This document shows, one piece after another, positions 1-5,161 of a stretch of DNA of 5,161 bases (the stretch's first letter is position 1; each line of letters starts with the position of its first letter). Position numbers and translations under genes: made by a program. Source of the stretch: Planctomycetota bacterium (GTDB lineage Bacteria > Planctomycetota > GCA-002687715 > DRQF01); NCBI GenBank assembly GCA_015485455.1, contig WFTN01000245.1, positions 1 through 5,161 on the forward strand. Reading direction: 5' to 3'. The notes beneath the pieces were generated by a model. The model was not told where the DNA came from and did not search any database. It saw only the letters and a program-made list of their open reading frames with translations.

Positions 1-1
1 C

Positions 2-163
2 CCGCACTACACCCGCCCGGTGGAGTTTCGGGGGATGACTGTTCCTGAGATTCTCAGGAGCGGGGACCATGCCCGCATCGCGGCATGGCGCCAGCAAAAA
101 GCCCTCGAATTGACTCAAGAGCGCAGGCCGGATTTGTTGGACGATCAAAATCGCCCCAACTGA
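2..163 (+). CDS. trmD: TrmD, tRNA (guanine-N1-)-methyltransferase, C-terminal fragment (5' end outside window)
   Basis: The first 53 complete codons, read in frame 2 and ending in TGA, encode the C-terminus of TrmD. This SPOUT-family enzyme uses S-adenosylmethionine to methylate N1 of G37, next to the anticodon of certain tRNAs, which prevents +1 frameshifting. The visible signature is the family's C-terminal domain: [17 protein letters not shown], then [13 protein letters not shown], then the basic tail ending in ERRPDLL. The His and Arg residues of the [11 protein letters not shown] stretch belong to the conserved C-terminal helix region. The SAM-binding trefoil knot and the start lie upstream of the window. 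rplS follows 47 bases after the stop, which is the standard gene order in many bacteria and supports the call. No frameshift is seen in the visible part. Confidence 0.93.
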   Translation, partial: PHYTRPVEFRGMTVPEILRSGDHARIAAWRQQKALELTQERRPDLLDDQNRPN

Positions 164-210
164 TGAAACGAACATAAACGACTTGGGCCTTAAAGCCAGC
201 GAGACGAACG

Positions 211-573
211 ATGGATAAGTTCAGCGAAGTAGAAAAACAATGGATGAAAGACGAAATTCCCTCTTTTGAGATTGGGGATACCGTCGATGTGGCAGTAAAG
301 ATTCGTGAAGGCGGCAAAGAGCGCGTTCAGATCTTTAACGGAACAGTGATCGCTCGCCGTGGCCGGGGCCCAGCAGAAGCCATCACGGTCCGTCGTATCG
401 TCCAAGGCGAAGGAGTGGAGCGCGTCTTCCCCCTTCATTCACCAAAGATCGAGACGATCAACGTTGTTCGTCATGGTGACGTACGCCGCGCCAAGCTTTA
501 TTATCTCCGTGATCGTGTCGGCAAAGCCACCCGTGTTCGGGAAAAGCTGGACACAGCGAAAAAGAGAAAATAA
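211..573 (+). CDS. rplS: 50S ribosomal protein L19
   Basis: This 120-residue protein is full length for bacterial L19 (usually about 115 residues). L19 is a large-subunit protein near the interface with the 30S subunit. The family signatures are present in order: [18 protein letters not shown] (about residues 17-34), a [18 protein letters not shown] block (about 36-53), and the hallmark stretch FPLHSP followed by [10 protein letters not shown] (about 73-99). The C-terminus is a basic tail ending in KKRK. The ATG at 211 fits the family's N-terminus. The ribosome-binding site is weak, with only a GCGAG-like stretch at about 199-203, so translation may be coupled to trmD or depend on little Shine-Dalgarno pairing. 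trmD ends 47 bases upstream, and stem-loops that look like the end of the transcription unit follow directly. Confidence 0.97.
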   Translation: MDKFSEVEKQWMKDEIPSFEIGDTVDVAVKIREGGKERVQIFNGTVIARRGRGPAEAITVRRIVQGEGVERVFPLHSPKIETINVVRHGDVRRAKLYYLRDRVGKATRVREKLDTAKKRK

Positions 574-582
574 GAAACAAGG

Positions 583-606
583 TGGGCGCCTCACGTGGGG
601 CGTCCA
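583..606 (+). other. Stem-loop just downstream of rplS
   Basis: Bases 583-590 (TGGGCGCC) pair with 599-606 (GGCGTCCA) to form an 8-bp GC-rich stem with one G-U pair. The 8-base loop contains the palindrome CACGTG. The stem begins 9 bases after the rplS stop. It is not followed by a T-run, so it is unlikely to be an intrinsic terminator by itself. It could act as a 3'-end stabiliser or a pause site ahead of the terminator-like hairpin that follows. The pairing is seen directly; the role is inferred. Confidence 0.5.
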
Positions 607-619
607 TGACATTTACCGC

Positions 620-663
620 CCGAGGCCCAAGAATTTTGGCCGCCTCGGTCTTTTCATTTTCTT
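620..663 (+). terminator. Probable intrinsic terminator after rplS
   Basis: CCGAGGC (620-626) pairs with GCCTCGG (642-648) in a perfect 7-bp stem. It continues inward as CCAA (627-630) with TTGG (636-639) after a 2-base bulge, closing on a 5-base loop. The stem is followed immediately by the T-rich stretch TCTTTTCATTTTCTT (649-663). A GC-rich stem followed by a T-run is the classic intrinsic terminator form. It probably ends the trmD-rplS transcript, although partial readthrough into secDF is possible because no convincing secDF promoter follows it. Confidence 0.72.
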
Positions 664-678
664 AGACCTATAGGTTTA
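663..678. repeat. Short palindrome directly before the secDF ribosome-binding site
   Basis: ACCTATAGGT at 666-675 is a perfect 10-bp palindrome. Extending it to 663-678 keeps the symmetry except for one G/T mismatch. Its last base is the first base of the secDF Shine-Dalgarno sequence. It could be an operator half-site pair, or the TATAGG could be part of a -10 element, but no matching -35 is visible and transcription from such a -10 would start at or inside the Shine-Dalgarno. A palindrome this short can also occur by chance. Confidence 0.3.
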
Positions 679-683
679 GGGAG
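678..683 (+). promoter_or_regulatory. Ribosome-binding site of secDF that supports the GTG start
   Basis: AGGGAG lies 7 bases before the GTG at 691. It is the only good Shine-Dalgarno match near the 5' end of the frame. The protein then begins with a short polar stretch followed by the first membrane helix, as expected for SecD. Together these fix the rare start codon. Confidence 0.7.
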
Positions 684-690
684 CCCGACT

Positions 691-3447
691 GTGACCTCCA
701 ATCTGTTCACGCGCTATCTTGTTATCTTCGGCGCCATCATTCTTTCTCTGGCTTGCATTGCCGGAAACTGGCCTGTCAGCTTAGGTATTGACCTGAGAGG
801 TGGCAGTGTTCTGACCTACCGAATCGAGAAAATCTCCGGCGGTAGCAATCTCGACACCGAAGCCGAAAAAGACCAAGCTATTGAGGACACTCTCGATGTC
901 ATTTCGAGACGAATCAATAAAGAAGGTGTCAAAGATATCTCTGTTCGTCGTGAAGGCGACTACATCGTCATCACCTTGCCAGAATTCACTGATCAGCAAA
1001 CAGCCAATATCCGTAAGCGCATGACGCAAATGGGTCGTTTGGAAATGCCGATTCAGGCGGCGAGCGGCGACAAGAACCGTGATGGCGTTTTCTTCAACCC
1101 CACAGAGTTCGAAAAGAAACGTCAAGAAGAGAAGGCAGCATTCAAAGCTCCCGCTGATTTCCGTTGGATACCTGTCCTTCCGGAAGCCAAAAAAGATGAA
1201 AGCGAAAAGGCCTACGAAAAACGCCTGGCTGCATTCCGGGACATCGCGAAGAAAGAACCATGGAAGCTGGAAACTGCCAAAGGCGAAGGCCAATGGTACT
1301 TCTATGACCCCGATTACTGGGGCGACGACGTTGAGACACCCGGCTTCACCGGTGCCGACATCATCAACCCCATCCGGAGCACAAAGGACGGCGGTCGTGC
1401 AGTTTCCTACAACGTCCGTTTGAGTCGTCAAAATGCATTGGGTTCCTACTCCACACGCTACAAAAATCGTCAAATGGCCATGGTGCTCAATGACGAGGTT
1501 TGGAGTTCAGCGAATATTGGCAGCCGCCTGACCGACAACGTTCAAATCAGTCGCGGTGGTGGTGGTTACTCAGAAAAAGATCAGAATTGGCTTTTGAGCT
1601 GCTTGCAAGCTGGCTCCCTCAAACTGAAGCCAGTCTTGGAGTCTCAAGAGCAAGTAGGCGCCACTTTGGGCGCAACTGCTATCCAACGTGGTGAGTTGGC
1701 CTTTGCCATCGGCGGCATCTTGGTCTTTGCTATCATGGTCTACTTCTACAGCATATCAGGAATCCTGGCGATCATCGCCCTTCTGTTTAACTTCCTCTTT
1801 GTCTTCGCCATTCTCATGCTCTTGCAGTCGTCCCTGACCTTGCCAGGCATTGCTGGTTTGGTCTTGACTGTTGGTATGGCTGTTGACGCCAACATCCTCA
1901 TTTTCGAGCGCATTCGCGAAGAGTTGGACAAAGGGAAACGTCTTATTCACGCGGCCAAAAACGGTTTTGACCGGGCCTTCATCACCATCTTTGATGCCAA
2001 CCTGACAACCTTCATTGTGGCTGCCTTCCTGGTTTACTATGGCAAGGGCCCGATCAAAGGATTCGGCTACACCCTGATGACGGGTATCGTCTGCTCGATG
2101 TTCGCTGGCCTTTACATCACCAGAACTCTTCTGGGAACAGCCATTTCCAAAGGTTGGCTCAAAGAGCTCAAGATGCGCCGCATGATCGAGAAGCCCAATT
2201 TCGCCTTTTTGGCGAAATCAGGCATGGCCATGAGAATCTCCGGCGTTGTCATCGTTCTGGGCTTGGCCGCATTCATTTTTACCGATGACAGCAAATACGG
2301 TTTGGACTTCAACGGCGGAACTTCCATCCGCATGAACTTCAAGAAGCCCGTCGTCGATTCGGATATCAAGACAGCCATTGCTTCGATCAAAGGCGAGGAT
2401 GGCAAGACCAAGTACAACACGGTCGAAGCCAACTCTATCTCTCCAGTTGACGGCAAGAGCCGTGTCATTGACATTCGCTTGGACTTCATTGCTGAAACAA
2501 AGTCAAGCGATGATAAAATGGAAGATGGCGCTGACGGTTACGAAGTCGTTCGTAAAGAACTCCTGACGGAGTTCGGCGATCTCCTCGAGTCCAAGCCGCT
2601 CACCGATGTTTCCTATGATTCTGCTGACGGCATTTGGTCTTCTGTCATTCATATGAGTGCCAAACCCAAGAACACGGAGGCCCTCAAAGCCACATTGGAA
2701 ACCGCCGGCCTGAAGGATCCAAAGCTCACTCAAGCCGACACTGAAGGGCTCTTGTGGCGGGTCACTGCCGCCATGACAGCGGAAGCTGCCCGCACCATCG
2801 AGACGAGTGTCCTGAATGGCCTTTTGGCCAACGAGGAACTTAAGTTAACACGTCCCTTCCCCCGTGCTCGCTTTGTCGGCCCTGCGGTTGTTTCCGGCCT
2901 CAAGGCTGCGGCCTTCAAGGCTATGATCGTGTCTCTTCTCTTTATCTTGGGTTACATCTGGTTCCGCTTTAAGGAAATCAAGTACGGCGTTGCCGCATCT
3001 GCTGCCCTCGTCCATGACGTCTTGATTTCATTGGGGATCGTGGTGGTTGCGAACATGACTGGTTTGGTGCAAGTACCCATCTCACTGAATGTGGTGGCTG
3101 CGTTCTTGACGATTATCGGTTATTCCCTCAATGACACCATTGTGGTCTTTGACCGTATTCGAGAAAACCTGGGCAACACCCGAGGCACATTTGAAGAAGT
3201 TGTCAATCGCAGTGTTAACCAAACTTTGAGTCGAACGATTCTGACTTCGATCACCACCTTTGGTGTCATCGTTTCGATCTTCTTGGCCAACTATGGTTTA
3301 GAAAGTCCTTTGGAAGGCCTTTCCTTCACCCTCATGATTGGTGTTCTTGTTGGTACTTACTCCTCAATCTTCATTGCCAGCCCAGTCCTTGTTTGGGCCC
3401 ATAAGCGTGATGAAGCCAAGCAGGCCGTCGCCAAGAAAACGTCCTAA
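691..3447 (+). CDS. secDF: Fused protein translocase subunit SecDF
   Basis: SecD and SecF are joined in one 918-residue, 12-helix membrane protein of the RND superfamily. It associates with SecYEG and uses the proton-motive force to pull preproteins out on the far side of the membrane. The SecD half has TM1 (about 8-26), the DLRGG motif (34-38), a large periplasmic P1 domain (about 40-333, ending in VGATLGATAIQRG), and five more helices (about 334-480). TM4 carries VGMAVDANILIFERIREEL; D399 matches the proton-path Asp of Thermus SecDF (D340). The SecF half has TM7 (about 513-530), LDFNGGTS (538-545), periplasmic P4 (about 531-741, with FVGPAVVSGLKAA near its end), and TM8-12 (about 742-900). 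TM10 carries GYSLNDTIVVFDRIRENL; D815 matches Thermus D637. Both key acids and both R-I-R-E motifs are intact, so it should be functional. P4 is about twice the usual SecF size. The start is GTG, and terminator-like hairpins lie on both sides. Confidence 0.96.
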   Translation: MTSNLFTRYLVIFGAIILSLACIAGNWPVSLGIDLRGGSVLTYRIEKISGGSNLDTEAEKDQAIEDTLDVISRRINKEGVKDISVRREGDYIVITLPEFTDQQTANIRKRMTQMGRLEMPIQAASGDKNRDGVFFNPTEFEKKRQEEKAAFKAPADFRWIPVLPEAKKDESEKAYEKRLAAFRDIAKKEPWKLETAKGEGQWYFYDPDYWGDDVETPGFTGADIINPIRSTKDGGRAVSYNVRLSRQNALGSYSTRYKNRQMAMVLNDEVWSSANIGSRLTDNVQISRGGGGYSEKDQNWLLSCLQAGSLKLKPVLESQEQVGATLGATAIQRGELAFAIGGILVFAIMVYFYSISGILAIIALLFNFLFVFAILMLLQSSLTLPGIAGLVLTVGMAVDANILIFERIREELDKGKRLIHAAKNGFDRAFITIFDANLTTFIVAAFLVYYGKGPIKGFGYTLMTGIVCSMFAGLYITRTLLGTAISKGWLKELKMRRMIEKPNFAFLAKSGMAMRISGVVIVLGLAAFIFTDDSKYGLDFNGGTSIRMNFKKPVVDSDIKTAIASIKGEDGKTKYNTVEANSISPVDGKSRVIDIRLDFIAETKSSDDKMEDGADGYEVVRKELLTEFGDLLESKPLTDVSYDSADGIWSSVIHMSAKPKNTEALKATLETAGLKDPKLTQADTEGLLWRVTAAMTAEAARTIETSVLNGLLANEELKLTRPFPRARFVGPAVVSGLKAAAFKAMIVSLLFILGYIWFRFKEIKYGVAASAALVHDVLISLGIVVVANMTGLVQVPISLNVVAAFLTIIGYSLNDTIVVFDRIRENLGNTRGTFEEVVNRSVNQTLSRTILTSITTFGVIVSIFLANYGLESPLEGLSFTLMIGVLVGTYSSIFIASPVLVWAHKRDEAKQAVAKKTS

Positions 3448-3473
3448 GCGACTGAATCCTTCAAATTGAATCG

Positions 3474-3515
3474 AATAGAGGCGCTCCTGACCGGGAGCGT
3501 CTCTATTCATTTCCC
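3474..3515 (+). terminator. Strong hairpin terminator after secDF
   Basis: Bases 3474-3487 (AATAGAGGCGCTCC) pair with 3494-3507 (GGAGCGTCTCTATT) in a 14-bp stem with one G-U pair and a 6-base loop. The stem starts 27 bases after the secDF stop. The following bases are pyrimidine-rich (CATTTCCCCTTCTTCTT) rather than a pure T-run, although the stem itself ends in ATT. The A-rich left arm would pair with the U-rich right arm, so the stem is partly symmetrical and may also work on the opposite strand. It probably ends the secDF transcript; the imperfect T-tail leaves termination efficiency uncertain. Confidence 0.75.
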
Positions 3516-3540
3516 CTTCTTCTTAGTGTAAAGTCAGGCC

Positions 3541-3972
3541 ATGGGAAAAATCGGATGTGCGCTCATTGGTTTTGCTGTTTTCTTCCTGTTCACTTTCATA
3601 GCCGACCAGGTCTTCTTCCGTGATCGTCAAGATGCTCACAACGTCGAAAACTTTGAATCAGAAGATTACCCGGAAGTAGAGGAGGGAGATCCCCGTCTTT
3701 CAGACCCAGAACTCTACGCCCCCTCTATTGCCGATGATATTTCCAGCGAACGCTTCATGCTCAGCATTGAAGAAACAAGACTGGCGGAAACAGGGAAAGA
3801 CTACGAGTACGTCATCAAGGAGGGCGACACCATTGATGAACTGGCCCGCAAGTACCTAGGAAGTCACAATCTCAAAAGCATCCTCTATCAGACAAATTCT
3901 GAGCTTTCCCCAGGAGCCCAACTCCCCATCGGCACCAAGATCATCATTCCGTTTCGAGAACGAATTCCTTAG
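3541..3972 (+). CDS. Small membrane-anchored LysM-domain protein, function unknown
   Basis: This 143-residue protein has three parts. An N-terminal hydrophobic helix (about residues 5-22) looks like a signal anchor. An acidic, probably disordered linker (about 36-70) is rich in Asp, Glu and Pro. A C-terminal LysM domain (about 88-137) runs from YEYVIKEGDTIDELARKYLG through the central Asn of YQTNSEL to LPIGTKIIIPF, the standard LysM beginning, middle and end. LysM domains bind the N-acetylglucosamine-containing glycan of peptidoglycan, so the protein is probably tethered to the membrane and touches the wall. There is no catalytic domain. Cys6 is not in a lipobox and lies too early for a lipoprotein signal. 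An in-frame TAA at 3529 makes the ATG at 3541 the earliest ATG start; only a weak TCAGG precedes it. I do not recognise a named family beyond LysM. Its place between secDF and iscS does not reveal its role. Confidence 0.85.
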   Translation: MGKIGCALIGFAVFFLFTFIADQVFFRDRQDAHNVENFESEDYPEVEEGDPRLSDPELYAPSIADDISSERFMLSIEETRLAETGKDYEYVIKEGDTIDELARKYLGSHNLKSILYQTNSELSPGAQLPIGTKIIIPFRERIP

Positions 3973-4035
3973 TTCCTCTCCTCAACCCTAGTCTGAAGTC
4001 TAAGTCGCATCCTGGCTTGGGGTCAATCAATGAAC

Positions 4036-4041
4036 TATGAT
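4036..4041 (+). promoter_or_regulatory. Possible -10 box of an iscS promoter
   Basis: TATGAT matches five of six bases of the sigma-70 -10 consensus. Placed 17 bases upstream, TGGCTT (4013-4018) is only a poor -35. A start a few bases downstream would give a leader of roughly 15 bases that still contains the ribosome-binding site. No IscR-type operator is recognisable nearby. The -10 likeness is seen directly; promoter activity is a guess. Confidence 0.25.
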
Positions 4042-4050
4042 TGCTCAACA

Positions 4051-4057
4051 AGGGGAG
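4051..4057 (+). promoter_or_regulatory. Ribosome-binding site that decides the iscS start
   Basis: AGGGGAG lies 5 bases before the ATG at 4063. An in-frame ATG also exists at 4030, which would add 11 residues (MNYDCSTRGAT), but it has no comparable Shine-Dalgarno. The downstream start also gives the usual IscS N-terminus, in which the YLDNNATT motif begins at residue 8. Confidence 0.75.
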
Positions 4058-4062
4058 CCACC

Positions 4063-5161
4063 ATGAGTCGCAGTCACGTCATCTACTTAGACAACAATGC
4101 CACAACAGCCATTGACCCCCGGGTCTTGGAAGCCATGATGCCTTATCTCAGCGGTTCATTCGGCAACGCCGCCAGCCGCACCCACGCCTACGGTTGGGAA
4201 GCTGAGAAGGCCGTCGCCAAGAGTCGGCGCCAAGTGGCTAATTTGATCCAAGCGCGGGCCGCAGAAATCGTCTGGACCAGCGGCGCGACAGAATCGACCA
4301 ATTTGGCTCTCAAGGGCTCCATTGAGGGCAATGCTCTGAGTCACAATCACATTGTCACCTTAGCAACGGAGCACAAAGCAACCCTCGACACCATTGCTTT
4401 CCTAAAGAAATCTAGGCACCGCGCCACCATCTTACCCGTCGAACTCGATGGCCTGATCGACCTTAAGAGACTTGAAGAGGCCCTCAGTGATGACTGCGGA
4501 CTTTTGTCCGTCATGATGGTCAACAACGAAACCGGTGTCATCCAGCCCGTGGCAGAAATCGGAGCTCTTTGCGCCAAGCACAACGTGCTATTTCACTGCG
4601 ATGCAGCGCAATCTTTTGGCAAGCTTCCCATCGATGTGAGCGCCATGGGTATTCATCTTCTCAGCGTTTCGGGACACAAGATCTTCGGTCCGAAGGGTGT
4701 GGGCTTCTTGTATGTCCGTCAACGACAACCTCAGGTTCGGGTGGTTGAGCAAATCCACGGTGGTGGCCACGAGCAAGGACGACGCTCTGGAACTCTCAAT
4801 GTTCCAGGTATCGTCGGCATAGGAGAGGCCGCGGCTCTTGCCAGTCAAGAGATGGATCAAGACCGTGAACGCATCAAGATTCTGCGCGACAAGTTGTTGA
4901 ATGGCCTTCAGGAAGAAATTGAAGGTATCACCATCAATGGATCCCTCACGTCGCGCATCGAAAGCAACCTCAACATCAGTTTTCCCAATCTGGAAAGTGA
5001 AGCTCTTCTCATGGCTTTGCCCGAATTCGCATTAAGCACGGGGAGTGCTTGCACCTCCACCAGCGTCGAACCCAGTTACGTTCTCACCGCCATGGGGATC
5101 TCAGCCTCTCAAGCCTTGGGAGCTGTTCGTTTCGGTCTTGGGCGCTACACCACAGAAGAAG
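4063..5161 (+). CDS. iscS: IscS-type cysteine desulfurase (3' end outside window)
   Basis: This fold-type I, PLP-dependent enzyme converts cysteine to alanine and passes the sulfur as a persulfide to Fe-S cluster scaffolds and tRNA-thiolation enzymes. The window shows 366 codons; the family is about 400 long, so only about 35-40 are missing. Landmarks in order: YLDNNATT (8-15), the SGATES phosphate-binding stretch (73-78), TEH with His104, NNETG (154-158), HCDAAQ with Asp180 and Gln183, and SGHK with the PLP-binding Lys206. GGGHEQGRRSGTLN follows (233-246), then the catalytic loop STGSACTSTSVEPSYVL with Cys330. His104 and Lys206 fall at the same positions as in E. coli IscS, and the SACTS loop with EPSYVL marks the group I (IscS/NifS) type rather than SufS. 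No IscR or IscU gene is visible; what follows downstream is not known. The LysM gene ends 90 bases upstream. Confidence 0.95.
   Translation, partial: MSRSHVIYLDNNATTAIDPRVLEAMMPYLSGSFGNAASRTHAYGWEAEKAVAKSRRQVANLIQARAAEIVWTSGATESTNLALKGSIEGNALSHNHIVTLATEHKATLDTIAFLKKSRHRATILPVELDGLIDLKRLEEALSDDCGLLSVMMVNNETGVIQPVAEIGALCAKHNVLFHCDAAQSFGKLPIDVSAMGIHLLSVSGHKIFGPKGVGFLYVRQRQPQVRVVEQIHGGGHEQGRRSGTLNVPGIVGIGEAAALASQEMDQDRERIKILRDKLLNGLQEEIEGITINGSLTSRIESNLNISFPNLESEALLMALPEFALSTGSACTSTSVEPSYVLTAMGISASQALGAVRFGLGRYTTEE

Larger units (their letters stand above)
3973..4062. other. Spacer between the LysM gene and iscS
   Basis: This 90-base spacer has no clear terminator hairpin. The only inverted repeat I see is CAATCA (4024-4029) with TGATTG (4038-4043), a 6-bp AT-rich pair around an 8-base loop that overlaps the possible -10 box. 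It may be an operator or chance. The region otherwise holds only the iscS ribosome-binding site. Confidence 0.35.

Noticed and set aside
359..673. Plus-strand open frame of 104 codons overlapping rplS and the spacer
   Set aside because: It is out of frame with rplS, runs through both stem-loops and the terminator, and has no domain or ribosome-binding site.
781..1473. Antisense open frame of 230 codons inside secDF
   Set aside because: It lies wholly within the well-supported secDF frame and has no recognisable domain. It is a by-product of secDF codon use.
3488..3493. secDF-LysM hairpin as part of a mobile element or repeat family
   Set aside because: Only one copy is seen, it sits directly after a stop codon, and it has no transposon ends or target duplication. 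A terminator explains it.
3541..3600. LysM protein as a lipoprotein anchored through Cys6
   Set aside because: The Cys comes after only five residues with no preceding hydrophobic stretch and no lipobox, so an uncleaved N-terminal helix is more likely.
4030..4062. Upstream in-frame ATG at 4030 as the iscS start
   Set aside because: It lacks a good Shine-Dalgarno and overlaps the possible -10 region. The ATG at 4063 has AGGGGAG at good spacing and gives the normal IscS N-terminus.
4156..4860. Minus-strand open frames (64, 78 and 90 codons) within iscS
   Set aside because: All three are covered by the iscS frame, whose catalytic motifs are intact, and they show no family features.

Overview
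This is an ordinary bacterial chromosomal segment with every confident gene on the plus strand. In order it holds: the 3' end of trmD (tRNA m1G37 methyltransferase), rplS (ribosomal protein L19), a fused secDF gene (918-residue SecD-SecF), a small membrane-anchored LysM protein (143 residues), and most of an iscS-type cysteine desulfurase gene that runs off the right edge. Coding density is high. The gaps are 47, 117, 93 and 90 bases, so no gene-free stretch approaches 300 bases.

The organism cannot be named from this window. trmD-rplS is the widespread tail of the rpsP-rimM-trmD-rplS translation operon. A single-chain SecDF occurs in several groups (for example Bacillus, Thermus, Bacteroidota and the Planctomycetes-Verrucomicrobia-Chlamydiae lineages). 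The enlarged periplasmic domains and the wording of the SecD P1 domain remind me most of planctomycete-like or neighbouring lineages, but that is a weak inference. Base composition looks moderate and uniform across genes, with no sign of recent transfer.

Layout: 1-573 is translation (trmD, rplS). 574-690 holds two consecutive stem-loops, the second with a T-rich tail like an intrinsic terminator, then a short palindrome touching the secDF ribosome-binding site. 691-3447 is secDF, which uses the proton-motive force to help proteins finish crossing the membrane through SecYEG. 3448-3540 holds a strong 14-bp terminator-like hairpin. 3541-3972 is the LysM protein, which probably acts in the cell envelope. 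3973-4062 is a short spacer with a good Shine-Dalgarno sequence for iscS, and 4063-5161 is IscS, which supplies sulfur for Fe-S clusters and thiolated tRNA.

The genes do not form one pathway: tRNA modification and the ribosome, protein export, the envelope, and sulfur mobilisation sit side by side, and the hairpins suggest they are at least partly separate transcription units. I found no mobile element, CRISPR array, RNA gene or defence system. The points most worth a second look are the enlarged SecDF periplasmic domains (P4 may contain a duplicated half), the uncharacterised LysM gene, and the structured rplS-secDF spacer.
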